Counted from the stretch's first letter, positions 54,682-64,000 are shown. The stretch is DNA of 64,000 bases from Longimicrobiales bacterium (GCA_958296005.1 CATQHQ010000002.1:614501-678500); one strand, 5' to 3'. The notes: a model not told the origin generated them from the sequence alone. Numbers and translations: made by a program.

Positions 54682-55833
54682 CAGAAGGAAGGGACGGGAA
54701 CTTCGGAGGGCCGCCGCCGGGAGCGCCCACAGCACGTACCAGGGGTGGACGGTGGGAGACAGGAGCAGTCCGGCGCCGACGATCCACAGCATCGAGCGCT
54801 CGAGGGAGAACCGGCGCCACGCCGCGTAGAGGGCGACTCCTAGCGTGACGACGACGGAGAGCGTGCGGGCGGTCAAGGGGTCGCCGGCGGCCGCTTCGAT
54901 CAGGGCGAAGGCCCCGGGGTTGGCCGACCAGTGCTCGGCGTAGGTGCGCAGGCCCGCCGCGACTTGGCCGATGCCCACGCCCGGAAGGACGCCGCCGACC
55001 CCGACAAAGGGGACGTAGAGCGCGACGCACGCCAGGACGAACGCGGCTGCGGCCCAGCCGCCGTGCCGGCGCAGCAGGGGCGGCAGCAGCGCCGCCGGTG
55101 CCAGCTTCACGAGCGTCGCGAGGGCGAGAACGGCGCCCAGGACAGCGGCCCGCGCCGAGGTGCGCTGGGGTTGCTGGGGCCCGGGTCCGGTTGCGACCCA
55201 CAGCAGCGCCGCCATCAGGAAGAGCCCGGCGGGGTCGAAGTGGGCGCTCCATGCGGTCTCCACGACCAGTAGAGGCGACCACAGGTACCACACCAGCACC
55301 CGGGCGGGAGGGCGGCCCGTGCGAACCGCGACTTGCTGGAGGAGGAAGCCGCACCCTAGGTCGAAGACGAGCCACAAGAGCTTGGCCGCCAGGATTGTGC
55401 CGCCGCCGACGGCGGACGCCGCGAGGAACAGAAGCTGGGCGACCGGGGGATAGATCGTCGGGACGTCGGGGTGGTTGATCCGGTCGTGCCACGGCGTGCG
55501 CAGCGTCGACAGGGCTTCGTCGGACGGCGCGTAGGCGTAGGGGTTCGTTCCTTCCGAGAGGACGTGCCCGTCCCACAGGTAGCGGTACACGTCGTCGGAC
55601 AGCTCGGGAGCGACTGGGAGCAGCGCGACCCGGGCCAGAACGGCGACCCCCCATACGACGGTTATGCTCCCCCGGCGCGGGTGCCGGGTCATCGTCCAGC
55701 CCGCGATCCCGTAGCATACGAAGGCGCCGGCGGGCAGAAGCAGCCGGGGCAAGGGCAGGGAAACCCCGTCCGCCCACCCGAAGGCGGCCAGGAACGCGAC
55801 TTCGACGAGCCCAAGGACCAGGAGGACGATCAT
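54481..55833 (-). CDS. polyprenol-phosphate-sugar dependent glycosyltransferase (GT87/DUF2029-like)
   Basis: 450 residues from ATG 55833, chosen because it gives a membrane helix at the N-terminus (VLLVLGLVEVAFLAAFGW). About ten membrane spans. The first loop contains SDDVYRYLWDGHVLSEGTNPYAYAP, the catalytic DD motif region typical of GT-C mannosyltransferases. DKINHPDVPTIYPP (here DRINHPDVPTIYPP) and LVKLAPAALLP are also family marks. Divergent from a GT2 gene, from which it is 80 bases away. Confidence 0.82.
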   Translation of the reverse strand: MIVLLVLGLVEVAFLAAFGWADGVSLPLPRLLLPAGAFVCYGIAGWTMTRHPRRGSITVVWGVAVLARVALLPVAPELSDDVYRYLWDGHVLSEGTNPYAYAPSDEALSTLRTPWHDRINHPDVPTIYPPVAQLLFLAASAVGGGTILAAKLLWLVFDLGCGFLLQQVAVRTGRPPARVLVWYLWSPLLVVETAWSAHFDPAGLFLMAALLWVATGPGPQQPQRTSARAAVLGAVLALATLVKLAPAALLPPLLRRHGGWAAAAFVLACVALYVPFVGVGGVLPGVGIGQVAAGLRTYAEHWSANPGAFALIEAAAGDPLTARTLSVVVTLGVALYAAWRRFSLERSMLWIVGAGLLLSPTVHPWYVLWALPAAALRSSRPFLLLSGLAFLGYWGLASHQAGGGWPQPTWTLVAIWLPVWALLAAEAAKAARARTAQREVSRGKERQEGQ

Positions 55834-55912
55834 TCCAGCAGACGCGGGCGGCGGCGCTTCCAGAGGCGGCGGCACGAGTTCCGGCGCAGGCGCAAGCCGC
55901 GTCCGCGATCCG

Positions 55913-56680
55913 GTGCGCGCCCTGCTGGCCGACACGGCGGTCCTGATCCCGGCCCTGAACGAGGAGGAAGCGCTGCCGGCCGTCCTCCGGGCCCTGCCCA
56001 GGGATCGGTTGCAGGTCGTGGTCGTGGTGGACAACGACTCCACGGATCGAACCGCAAGCGTCGCCCGAGCGGAAGGCGTCGTCGTCGTCCGGGAGGCGGA
56101 ACGCGGATACGGCGCCGCGTGCCTCGCCGGCATCGCCCGCTTGTCCGCGCTGAAGAAGCGGCCCCGCGCCGTCGTCTTCGTGGACGCGGACCACCCGGAG
56201 GACGCGGCACGCATCCCGCTGCTGCTCGGCCCGCTGTGTCGCGGCGCCGACTTGGTGCTGGGCGTCCGCGCCGGGCCGGCGGGAAAGACCGGCAACCTTC
56301 GCCTTCACGCCCGGCTGGGGAACCGAACGGTCCTGGCACTCTCCCGCCTCCTCTTCGGCCGTCGCTTTCGGGACCTTCCGCCGTTCCGCGCCGTCCGGTT
56401 CCCGGCTCTCGACCGCCTCGCCATGGACGACCGCAACTGGGGATGGACCCTTCAGATGCAGGTGCGCGCCGCGCGGCTGGGCCTGTCGGTGGCGGAAGTG
56501 GACGTGCCCCACCGTCCCCGATCCTTGGGTCGGTCCAAGATCTCCGGTCGGCTGGGAATGTCGGTTCGAGTGGGCGCAAAGATGGTCGCCACGCTGCTCC
56601 GGGAGCGGGTCAAGGCCCCAGAGGCAGGATCATACCGCCGCGGTCCTCCAGCTCCGCCGCCATCGCCGGGTGGCAAGTGA
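55913..56680 (+). CDS. GT2 glycosyltransferase, dolichol-phosphate-mannose synthase-like
   Basis: 255 residues from a GTG start. GT-A fold of the DPM1 type: AVLIPALNEEEALPAVL, VVVVDNDSTDRTASVA, VVFVDADHPEDA (DxD) and the HRPRSLGRSKISG end, which the family uses near the acceptor. No membrane helices, as in the soluble DPM1 group. It may supply polyprenol-phosphate-sugar to the divergent GT87-like enzyme. The last 24 codons overlap the convergent YhaN-like gene. Confidence 0.85.
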   Translation: MRALLADTAVLIPALNEEEALPAVLRALPRDRLQVVVVVDNDSTDRTASVARAEGVVVVREAERGYGAACLAGIARLSALKKRPRAVVFVDADHPEDAARIPLLLGPLCRGADLVLGVRAGPAGKTGNLRLHARLGNRTVLALSRLLFGRRFRDLPPFRAVRFPALDRLAMDDRNWGWTLQMQVRAARLGLSVAEVDVPHRPRSLGRSKISGRLGMSVRVGAKMVATLLRERVKAPEAGSYRRGPPAPPPSPGGK

Positions 56681-59384
56681 AGAAGAAAACCTGCCGCTTC
56701 TTCGAGACCCGCTCCAGAAGGTCGAGCGCCCGGTCCCGCCGGGCGGCGTCCCAGTTGACCAGCACCTCGTCCATGAAGAGGGGAAGGGTCTCCTCGCCAT
56801 CGTCCAGGCGGTCCACGATCGCCAGCCGGAGGGCCAAGTAGACCTGTTCCCGGGTTCCCTGGGAGAGGCTGCCCTCCACCGCCCTTGGGATCGGTTCGAC
56901 CGGCCCGCGAAGCTCAAACGTCTCGTCGCCTCGATCGTCGAGTGCGATGCGGTCGTAGCGACCGCCGGTGACGGTGCGCATGTGCCCGCTGGCGTGACGC
57001 AGCAGCTCCGGCTGGTTCTCTTCGCGGAACCGCCGGTCCGCCTCCTCGACCAAGCGGGCCAGGAGAAACGCCCGATCCCGCTGCCGCTTCGCGCTCCGGA
57101 TGCGGTCCTCCACCTCCCCGATGCGACTGGCGACCCGATCTGCCGTCTCCTTCTCCTGCATGTGGCGAACGTCGCTGTCCAGACCGGCGACGGCGGCTCG
57201 CAGCTCTTCGACCTTCTCCGCCAGTTCCTTCAGTCGGCGGCCGCTGGCCTTGATCGCTTCCTCAAGCTTGTCCCAGCGTTCGCCCTCCACCTCGGCTTGG
57301 CGGATTTCGGCCCGCAGCTCGTCCAACTCGGGATAGTCCTCGCGAAGCTCCGCCTCGATCCCGTCCGCTCGTCTTCGGGCGTCGAGCATCTCGGCTGCTG
57401 CTGCGGCCCCCCGATCCGGGTCGCCGTCTCCCAGCGGCGCGAGCCGGGACGTCAGCTGCTGAAGCTTCGCACCGGCCTCGTCGCCCTCCCTCGTTGCTCT
57501 CGACCGCTCCTCTTCGGCGCGCTCCAGCTCCCGCTGGGCGGCTTCGGCGTCCTTGCGAGCCTGCAACGCCGCATCCAGGGCGCGGAGGAGGTCGTCGGCG
57601 TCCGACTGCGGCGTCGGCGCGTCCGGCCCAAGCCCGGCAGCCTCGACGATCCGCGCGATCTCTCGCCGCTCTTCCTCGAGTCCTCCCCGCCGTGCCTTCA
57701 GAACGCGCTCCCATCTTGCCCGCGCCGCCGCCGCCTCGGCCGCTCGCTCCACCCCCACGGCCAGCTTGGAGTCCGGTGCCGTCAGCAGCTCGGGCACGAC
57801 GGGAAGCTCCGCGACCAGCTCCGCCACGTCTCGGCGTGCAGCCGTTTCCTCCTCCTTGACGCCCGCGATCCGGCTCGTCCCGTGGCGTTTGGCGGTCACG
57901 GCGTCTCTTTCCCGGCGCCTGGCTTTCTGGTTGTCTTGGAACCAAATGACGACCAGGGCGATCCCGGCGAGCACCAGAAGCACGGAGATACCCACCACGA
58001 CCCATCTCTCGAAGGTCGTCAGGAACGCCGTCCACGACGACATCGCGTCTGAAAAGAGCCACAGCGAGGCCGTCGCCAGCGTCGACAGCCCCGCCACCAG
58101 CCGCCGCCGCCCAGGCCGCTCGGCGTCCCGCAGGCCCGCCAGCTTGCCCTCCAGAGCTTGTTCTTCGCTCTGCCGCTTCTGCACGACGTTGCTGTACGCC
58201 TCCACCCGCGATCCCAGCTCAGCCGCCCCCACGGCTCGCAAGGTGCCCACGGTCGCTTCGTCCCACTCGCGCCATGGCGCCGAGAACAAGTCCTGCGCGT
58301 GCTCCTCCCACCGCCGAGCCGCCTCCCCCTCCTCGCGCTCCGCTTCCGCCGCCTTCCGCTCCATCTCCCGGAGCCCCGCGATCCGCCGAGCCGCCTCCCG
58401 CACTTGGCCCTCCGCCTCTGCGGTGCGCTGGTGATGCTCCTCATACGCACGGATCCGGTGGCGCGCCCCGACCGTCGTCCGGTCGGACTCGGCGACCCGC
58501 TCGTCGGCCTCTCTTCGCCGTCCTCGCAGCTCCTCCAAGCTGTCCACGGGATCGGGAGGCAGGCCGTCCAAGGCGCCCTCGTCGCCAGCGCGCTTCCGGA
58601 GATCCTCGATCTTGGCCCATGTCCGCGCCACGTGCCGCAGCCGGTTCAGGCGGTGCTCCATACCACGTCGCCGCTCGTCTTCGCCTCTCTGTTCCTCGCG
58701 AACGGCAGCTAGGCGCGCCTCCTCCGCAGCGCGCTCTTCCACCAGCCGCCGCACTTCCCGATCAGACGCCAGCGCTTCCCGGCGTCGTTCCTCGAGCTCG
58801 CGCAACTCCTCGGACAGCACCCGGACCTGGGGCTTGCCCCGCTGGTCCGGGCGCCAAAGGGCGTTGGCGGCGCTGGCGAGTTCGGCGGCGACGTCCCGGG
58901 CCGACCGCAGGTCCGTCGCGCCCATGGCGCCCGTGAGCCGGTCCTGCACCCGCTCCCAGCTCTCTTCCTTCAACGCTGCCAGCTCTGGAAGGGAGATTGC
59001 GTACACCTGCCGGAAGACGTTCCGCGACACGTGTTGGACGAACGGCAGCGGCTTGTTGCGCAGCTCGTCGGTGCGCCCGCCGGCCGTCATCCGTCCCCAG
59101 CCCCCAGAGGCCAGGAGCCGCCGGTGAACCTTCACCACACCGCCGTCGGCCAAGCGGATCCGCACCTTCCCCTCTGGAGACCCGCCGTCCCAGGGCGCGT
59201 AAGGGTGCTTCTCCGAGCGGGCCGGACTGAAGCCGTAGAGGAGATCGGTCAGGAACGAGAAGAAGGTGGACTTGCCGCTCTCGTTGGGTCCCAGGACGAC
59301 GACGATCGAGGGCAGCGGCGCCTCGCCCGTGCCCAGCGCCTCCACGCGGCCGTAGCGCTCAACATGAACGGCATCGATCCTCAT
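56610..59384 (-). CDS. YhaN-like SMC/SbcC-type AAA ATPase
   Basis: 924 residues. Walker A VLGPNESGKSTFF (about 31-42), long coiled-coil arms rich in Glu, Arg and Leu, and a C-terminal half with GSLSQGTREQVYLALRLAI (signature) and LPLFMDEVLVNWD (Walker B). Two hydrophobic spans about 430-480 (WLFSDAMSSWTAFLTT, VVVGISVLLVLAGIALVVIWF) lie at the hinge tip, where SbcC has a zinc hook; YhaN-type proteins are known for such a membrane-like tip. It works with the phosphoesterase whose gene overlaps by four bases. Confidence 0.88.
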   Translation of the reverse strand: MRIDAVHVERYGRVEALGTGEAPLPSIVVVLGPNESGKSTFFSFLTDLLYGFSPARSEKHPYAPWDGGSPEGKVRIRLADGGVVKVHRRLLASGGWGRMTAGGRTDELRNKPLPFVQHVSRNVFRQVYAISLPELAALKEESWERVQDRLTGAMGATDLRSARDVAAELASAANALWRPDQRGKPQVRVLSEELRELEERRREALASDREVRRLVEERAAEEARLAAVREEQRGEDERRRGMEHRLNRLRHVARTWAKIEDLRKRAGDEGALDGLPPDPVDSLEELRGRRREADERVAESDRTTVGARHRIRAYEEHHQRTAEAEGQVREAARRIAGLREMERKAAEAEREEGEAARRWEEHAQDLFSAPWREWDEATVGTLRAVGAAELGSRVEAYSNVVQKRQSEEQALEGKLAGLRDAERPGRRRLVAGLSTLATASLWLFSDAMSSWTAFLTTFERWVVVGISVLLVLAGIALVVIWFQDNQKARRRERDAVTAKRHGTSRIAGVKEEETAARRDVAELVAELPVVPELLTAPDSKLAVGVERAAEAAAARARWERVLKARRGGLEEERREIARIVEAAGLGPDAPTPQSDADDLLRALDAALQARKDAEAAQRELERAEEERSRATREGDEAGAKLQQLTSRLAPLGDGDPDRGAAAAAEMLDARRRADGIEAELREDYPELDELRAEIRQAEVEGERWDKLEEAIKASGRRLKELAEKVEELRAAVAGLDSDVRHMQEKETADRVASRIGEVEDRIRSAKRQRDRAFLLARLVEEADRRFREENQPELLRHASGHMRTVTGGRYDRIALDDRGDETFELRGPVEPIPRAVEGSLSQGTREQVYLALRLAIVDRLDDGEETLPLFMDEVLVNWDAARRDRALDLLERVSKKRQVFFFTCHPAMAAELEDRGGMILPLGP

Positions 59385-60631
59385 GAGCCGCCTCCGTCCG
59401 CATCCAGCATTCGGGAGGCGATCTCTTCCGGCCCGCCGTCCATCAGCTCCTCCAAGTAGTGGGTCAGGCCGCCGTAGCGCTCCCGGCTGTAGCCTGCCAA
59501 GTCCTCCTCCGACACTCCCAAGTCGTCGTCGCCGGCGGAGACGCGCTCCGCCAGACGAAGGATCTCACCCAGCACGTCGGGACGCGCCGCATGTTCGCCG
59601 ACTCGCACCGGCGAATGCAGCCGGTCCGCTAGGAGTTCGACTTCCAGCACATCCAGCCGGCGGGCGATCTCGTCCTCCAACGTCTTCGCCTGGTCCGGCC
59701 TTCGCAGCTCGGCCCAAAGCGGCGACGGCCCCTCCAGCTCGACCGCCACCATCCATTCGACGCCGGCGCCTGGGTCGCTCTCTCGGGCCGCGTCCCACGC
59801 CCGGGTCGCCTCCAGCACCAGAAGCTCCAGCGTCGAAGCATCTTCCAGCCCGGAGACGGACAGCTTCTCCCACCGCACGGGGGCCAACTCCCGGAACTCC
59901 ACCACCGGACGGTCCGGATCGCTCAGGTCGACAAGCAGTCCGCCCTTCGGGCCGGTCTCCCCTCGGTTCCGGCCTTGGATGTTGCCCGGGTACCAGATCG
60001 GCGGCTTGTCCGAGAGGCGTCGCCGGGCATGGACATGTCCCAGCGCCCAGTAGTGGAAGCCGGCGGCTCGCAGGTCGGCGGTGCTGGACGGCGCGTAGGG
60101 TCGGTGCAGCCCCCCGGCCCCCGCCGCCGAGGCGTCGGTGTGGAGCAGCGCCGCCTGGGGCAGAGGCGTGTCCGTCCGAGGCCGCAACCGCCGGGACAGG
60201 TCCTCCGACTCCTGGGCGGTGGCATGGCCGGCCCCCGTCACGTACCCGACCAGCTCGCCGTTCCGTCCCCGCACCTCCACCGTCTCCGGCTCTCCGTCGC
60301 CGATGACGGTCGCGTTGGCGGGCCACTTCAGAGCCATGGTCCGCGGCGAGTTGCCTGGGTCGTGGTTGCCCGCGACGTAGACGAACTGGACCTCGGCCCG
60401 GTCCAGGCGGGCGACCTGCTCGAGCAGGAACCGCTCGGACTCGAACGAAAGGCTATTGCTGTCGAAGAGGTCGCCTGCCACCAGCACGGCGTCCACCTCC
60501 TCGGCCACCGCAACCTCCACGCACCGCCCGAAGGCTTCGCGCAACGCCTGCCGCAACCGGCTCCGCACCTCCTCCGAGCGGCCTGAGAACGGCGTGTCCA
60601 AGTGAACGTCCGCAACGTGGATGAAGCGCAA
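59381..60631 (-). CDS. YhaO/SbcD-like metallophosphoesterase (DNA exonuclease subunit)
   Basis: 416 residues from TTG 60631, supported by GGAGG seven bases upstream. Calcineurin-like fold with all metal motifs: IHVADVHLD, VAGDLFDS, VAGNHDPGN and GHVHARR. By analogy to Mre11/SbcD it should cleave DNA ends using two metal ions, driven by the YhaN-like ATPase. A capping domain and an ATPase-binding tail lie at residues 290-416. The TTG start and tight overlap suggest a fixed ratio of the two subunits. Confidence 0.88.
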   Translation of the reverse strand: MRFIHVADVHLDTPFSGRSEEVRSRLRQALREAFGRCVEVAVAEEVDAVLVAGDLFDSNSLSFESERFLLEQVARLDRAEVQFVYVAGNHDPGNSPRTMALKWPANATVIGDGEPETVEVRGRNGELVGYVTGAGHATAQESEDLSRRLRPRTDTPLPQAALLHTDASAAGAGGLHRPYAPSSTADLRAAGFHYWALGHVHARRRLSDKPPIWYPGNIQGRNRGETGPKGGLLVDLSDPDRPVVEFRELAPVRWEKLSVSGLEDASTLELLVLEATRAWDAARESDPGAGVEWMVAVELEGPSPLWAELRRPDQAKTLEDEIARRLDVLEVELLADRLHSPVRVGEHAARPDVLGEILRLAERVSAGDDDLGVSEEDLAGYSRERYGGLTHYLEELMDGGPEEIASRMLDADGGGS

Positions 60632-60666
60632 GCGGGAACCTCCGGCGGTTGAGGGACTAAGGAAAC

Positions 60667-60695
60667 TTGGAAATACTAACGATCTGCGGTAGACT
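60667..60695 (+). promoter_or_regulatory. promoter candidate for glutamate dehydrogenase
   Basis: TTGGAA (60667-60672), a 17-base spacer and TAGACT (60690-60695). The gene starts at ATG 60747, leaving a leader of about 45 bases. It faces away from the YhaO-like gene. Confidence 0.5.
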
Positions 60696-60746
60696 TTCCG
60701 AAGCGTTCCGAGGATCGGACGGCTCCCCTTCTGCGGAGTTCCTCCC

Positions 60747-63700
60747 ATGAGTTCGCCCGACGGCATTCAAGAAGTCCTCTCTTGCCTTCGGACCTCGCTG
60801 GAGGCCGAACGCTTCCAGTTGGCCCGCAAGTTCGTCCCCATCTTCCTCGGCAAGGCGCCGATGGACCTGCAGGAGGAGCGGACCGCCGAGGACCTGGGCC
60901 GCATGTCGATGGACTCCCTCCGCTTTCTGGAGCGGAGCCGACCCGACCGCGTGGACGTCGAGGTCCTGAACCCCGAAGAAGACCGAACGGGATGGCATGC
61001 CCCCGTCACCGTGGTGCGGACCAACATCTCCGAGCGGCCGTTCATCGTGGACACGATCCGCGAGTACCTGTCCTCCCAGGACCTCAGGATCCACCACTTC
61101 GTCTACCCTCTCATGAGCGTGGAGCGGGACGACGACGGCCAGGTCGTGGACGTGAGCCCGGCGGACCGGACCGGCCGCTCCGAGTCCGTTGTCTACGCCG
61201 AAGTGGGACGGGTCACCAACCCGGAGACGCTCGACACCCTGCGGAGCGAGATCGCCCGGCGCCTCGGAGACGTGGTGAAGGCCACCGACGACTTCGAGTT
61301 CCTGGTGGACAAGATCAACGACGTGGTGGCGGAGCTGCGCTTCCGGGCCCGCGACGTCCGAACGCGCCAGGACGAGCTCCGGGAGATACAAGCCTTCCTC
61401 CGCTGGCTGCGAGACGACGGCTTCGTCTTCCTGGGCTACCGCGAGTACGCCTTCGAGGAGGTGGAGAACGAAGAGACCGGCGAGCGGGAGACCGCCGTGG
61501 GCGTCGAGCCCGGCTCCGGCCTGGGGATCTTGCAGGACGAGGAGAGCTCGACGTTCGCTCGCCCGGTTCTGTTGAGCCGTCTTCCAGAGAAGATGCGCCA
61601 GAGGGCTCTCTTCGGCCCGATGCTCATCATCAGCAAGACCAACGCCGAGTCCACGGTCCACCGTCGGGCGCGGATGGACTACATCGGCGTGAAGAAGCTG
61701 CGCTCCGACGGCTCGGTGGCAGGCGAGCACCGCTTCCTGGGGCTCTTCACTTCCAAGGCGTACTCGGAGCCCGCCCGGGACATCCCCATCCTCCGGGAGA
61801 AGCTCAAGACGATCCTGAGCCGCTCCGGCGTCGCGGAACGCTCCCACGACTACAAGGAGATCATCACGATCTTCGACTCCCTTCCCAAGGAAGAGCTCTT
61901 CCTGGCGTCGGAGGAGGAGATCGAAGCGGACATCCGCACGATCCTCACGCGGTACAACACGAAGGGCGTCATCGTGTCGGTGCGGCGGGACGCCTTGGGC
62001 CGGGGGGTGTCGATCATGGTGGTGTTGCCGCGAAACCGCTTCTCGGGCGACTTCCGCCGAGAGCTGGAGGAGCGGCTGACCACGCGCTACGACGCCGAGA
62101 TCCTCAACTACCACTTGGCGATGAGCACGGGCGACCAGGCCCGCCTCCACTTCTACCTGGGGGGACCGGACGCTCGCCTGGAGGAAGTGGCCGCCGGGGA
62201 GCTGGAAGAGACGGTGGCCAAGCTGGCCCGGTCGTGGCGCGACGAGGTACAGGAGCACTTGGCCGTCGGCCGTGCGCCCGACGACGCCCACAGGCTGGCG
62301 AACCGCTATGCAGCCGCTTTCGCCCCCGAGTACCAGGCGGCCACCGACCCGGGCGCCGCGGTCCGGGACATCCTGGAGCTGGAGGCGATGAAGGCCGCGG
62401 GCACGAAGGAGTCGGCCCGGTTCTACCCCGACCCGGAAGGGAAGGGCGAGCGGGAACTCAAGATATACATCCGCGGCCGGCGGATCGTGCTGTCTGACTT
62501 CATGCCGGTGCTGGAGAACTGCGGCCTGCGCGTGGTCGGCGTGTCGCCGTTCGAGCTTCGGGAGAACGGAGGCGAGGCGGGCTCCGTCATCTACACCTTC
62601 GCTGTTCAGGCCTCGGCGGGGGACGGGCTGGACGTGAAGGGACGGGGACGGGTCCTCTCCGACGCGATCCTGGCCGTGCGTGCGGGCGACGCGAGCAACG
62701 ACCCCTTCAACCGGCTGGTGCAGAGCACCGGGATGGCGTGGCGGGAGGCGGACGTGCTGCGGGCCTACGCCAGCTACGCCTTCCAGATCGGGGCCGTCCC
62801 CAGCCGCCAGGTGCTGGTCTCGGCGCTGGCGGCCCACCCCGAGATGGCGCTGCTCCTCTTCCGGCTGTTCGAGGCTCGCTTCGATCCGGCCCTCGGGGGT
62901 TCCGTGAACGGCCCCGGCTCCGGTGACCGAGACGCCGGGGTGGCCACCGCGCGGGCTCGCATCCCCGACGCCCTGACCGCGGTGGACTCGCTGGCCTTCG
63001 ACAGGGCGTTGCGCGCGTTCTGGACCGTCGTCGAATCCACGGTCCGCACCAACTACTACCGAACCGGGGGCCGGCGCCCGGTGGTACGGTCGGGAGGCGT
63101 GCCCTACGTCTCGTTCAAGTTCGACTGCGCCCGTCTCCAGGAAGTCTCCCGGAGCCGGCTGGAGTTCGAGGTGTGGGTCCGTTCGTCGCGGATGGAGGGG
63201 ATACACCTGAGGGGAGCGCCCGTCGCCCGGGGTGGAGTTCGGTACTCGGACCGCCCCGACGACTTCCGCACGGAGGTCCTGGGGCTGGTGTACACCCAGG
63301 TGGTCAAGAACGCGGTCATCGTCCCAAGCGGATCGAAGGGCGGCTTCGTCTGCCTTCGCTCGCTTCCCGGCGGCGACGCAATGGCAGAAGAGGTCAAGCA
63401 GCAATACCGCACCCTCGTCCGGGGGTTGCTGGACGTGACCGACAACCTGGACGACGACGCGGCCCTCCCCAAGGAGGTCGTCTGCTACGACGGCTTCGAT
63501 CCCTATCTGGTGGTGGCAGCGGACAAGGGGACCGCCCGGTTCTCCGACGAGGCCAACGCCGTGGCGGCGGACTACGGCTTCTGGCTGGGCGACGCCTTCG
63601 CATCCGGCGGCTCGAACGGGTATGACCACAAGGAAGTGGGGATCACGGCCGGCGGCGCCTGGGAGTCGGTCAAGCGCCACTTCAGGGAGATGGGCAAGGA

Positions 63701-64000
63701 CATCGCGAGCGAGCCCTTCACCGTGGCCGGCATCGGCGACATGAGCGGCGACGTTTTCGGCAACGGCATGCTCCTCTCGCGGAAGATCCGGTTGGTGGCG
63801 GCGTTCGACCACCGCCATGTCTTCATCGACCCGGACCCGGACCCGGAGAGCTCCTGGCACGAGCGCAAGCGCGTCTTTGATATGGGCCGTTCGTCATGGG
63901 ACGACTACGACCGGAGCAAGCTGTCGAAGGGGGGCATGATCGTCTCCCGCAGCCTCAAGTCGGTGGAGCTGACCCCCGAGGCTCTGGCGGTGCTGGGACT
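60747..64000 (+). CDS. gdhB: NAD-specific glutamate dehydrogenase, large type, 5' part
   Basis: 1084 codons are in the window and the frame runs off its end; full members have about 1600 residues. N-terminal ACT-like and helical regulatory part (FVPIFLGKAPMDLQEERTAEDL, WHAPVTVVRTNI, FIVDTIREYL), then the catalytic domain from about 800: PVARGGVRYSDR, VIVPSGSKGGFV (glutamate-binding Lys) and the Rossmann part ASGGSNGYDHKEVGI, GMLLSRKIRLVAAFDH. It makes 2-oxoglutarate from glutamate using NAD, feeding the TCA cycle with sucA. The catalytic C-terminus is not seen. Confidence 0.93.
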   Translation, partial: MSSPDGIQEVLSCLRTSLEAERFQLARKFVPIFLGKAPMDLQEERTAEDLGRMSMDSLRFLERSRPDRVDVEVLNPEEDRTGWHAPVTVVRTNISERPFIVDTIREYLSSQDLRIHHFVYPLMSVERDDDGQVVDVSPADRTGRSESVVYAEVGRVTNPETLDTLRSEIARRLGDVVKATDDFEFLVDKINDVVAELRFRARDVRTRQDELREIQAFLRWLRDDGFVFLGYREYAFEEVENEETGERETAVGVEPGSGLGILQDEESSTFARPVLLSRLPEKMRQRALFGPMLIISKTNAESTVHRRARMDYIGVKKLRSDGSVAGEHRFLGLFTSKAYSEPARDIPILREKLKTILSRSGVAERSHDYKEIITIFDSLPKEELFLASEEEIEADIRTILTRYNTKGVIVSVRRDALGRGVSIMVVLPRNRFSGDFRRELEERLTTRYDAEILNYHLAMSTGDQARLHFYLGGPDARLEEVAAGELEETVAKLARSWRDEVQEHLAVGRAPDDAHRLANRYAAAFAPEYQAATDPGAAVRDILELEAMKAAGTKESARFYPDPEGKGERELKIYIRGRRIVLSDFMPVLENCGLRVVGVSPFELRENGGEAGSVIYTFAVQASAGDGLDVKGRGRVLSDAILAVRAGDASNDPFNRLVQSTGMAWREADVLRAYASYAFQIGAVPSRQVLVSALAAHPEMALLLFRLFEARFDPALGGSVNGPGSGDRDAGVATARARIPDALTAVDSLAFDRALRAFWTVVESTVRTNYYRTGGRRPVVRSGGVPYVSFKFDCARLQEVSRSRLEFEVWVRSSRMEGIHLRGAPVARGGVRYSDRPDDFRTEVLGLVYTQVVKNAVIVPSGSKGGFVCLRSLPGGDAMAEEVKQQYRTLVRGLLDVTDNLDDDAALPKEVVCYDGFDPYLVVAADKGTARFSDEANAVAADYGFWLGDAFASGGSNGYDHKEVGITAGGAWESVKRHFREMGKDIASEPFTVAGIGDMSGDVFGNGMLLSRKIRLVAAFDHRHVFIDPDPDPESSWHERKRVFDMGRSSWDDYDRSKLSKGGMIVSRSLKSVELTPEALAVLG

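Noticed and set aside
60657-63860. Minus-strand open frame of about 1070 codons
   Set aside because: Antisense to the glutamate dehydrogenase, which carries conserved motifs; the antisense peptide is His/Arg/Val-rich with no motif.

Overview
This is GC-rich DNA from a bacterium with an outer membrane and menaquinone respiration. The signs are a five-gene men cluster, a secreted outer-membrane beta-barrel protein, heptose-sugar genes, several Tat-type signal peptides (SRRTF, RRDFL, RRSFL) and large secreted S9 and S12 hydrolases. Together with a PQQ dehydrogenase, a DUF1028 protein, an NAD-type giant glutamate dehydrogenase and a YhaN/YhaO pair, this gene mix resembles Gemmatimonadota or a similar lineage. 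That placement is inference; no rRNA or tRNA gene was recognised. Genes are packed tightly, very often with 4-base ATGA or GTGA stop/start overlaps, and GTG or TTG starts are common.

Layout. 1-852: 3' end of an M81 (MlrC-like) metallopeptidase. 956-5875: a four-gene operon of lower GC encoding a 4-TM protein, a membrane-anchored vWA-like protein, a MotA/TolQ/ExbB-like channel with a very long coiled-coil tail, and a one-TM coiled-coil partner with a Glu in the membrane. This is the best candidate for an undescribed ion-driven envelope or defence machine. 5933-8537: fatty acid desaturase and PLP decarboxylase. 8550-16238: menF-menD-menB-menA-menE-tyrS in one overlapping run (menC and menH absent). 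16235-18559: acyl-CoA oxidase-like enzyme with a TerB-like N-terminus. 18678-20932: purE, purK, greA. 20961-25096 (minus): cobalamin-binding protein, PQQ dehydrogenase, VOC protein, a tiny ORF with a perfect Shine-Dalgarno sequence, and an M50-type membrane protein. 25262-34314: TlpA-like lipoprotein, ornithine cyclodeaminase family protein, Tat-exported oxidoreductase and epimerase, DUF1028, then PhoX - sedoheptulose-7-P isomerase - heptose kinase-like - beta-barrel as an overlapping operon.

34340-37924 (minus) is a self-contained molybdate module: a regulator (XRE HTH plus substrate-binding-like domain), modA, modB and modC, all overlapping, with a 19-bp palindromic operator just upstream. 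38087-39271 is an orphan AAA+/STAND-like ATPase of lower GC. 39268-45670 (minus) is a patchwork. An operon of GntR regulator, S12 hydrolase, FAD oxidoreductase and GPP34 protein lies downstream of a mobile-looking block. The block holds a DUF1828 gene, a probable partner gene and a 42-codon ORF that looks like the tail of a type III restriction enzyme, and it is flanked by a duplicated mod-tail/GntR-head segment. Beyond it lie a broken GntR copy and the tail of a type III methyltransferase gene: the ruins of a restriction-modification system.

45717-64000 returns to housekeeping and envelope functions: hypothetical protein, GNAT acetyltransferase with an apparently leaderless promoter, S9 peptidase, sucA, a YfiH-family protein, three glycosyltransferases, the YhaN/YhaO-like DNA-repair pair, and the 5' two thirds of an NAD-glutamate dehydrogenase running off the end.
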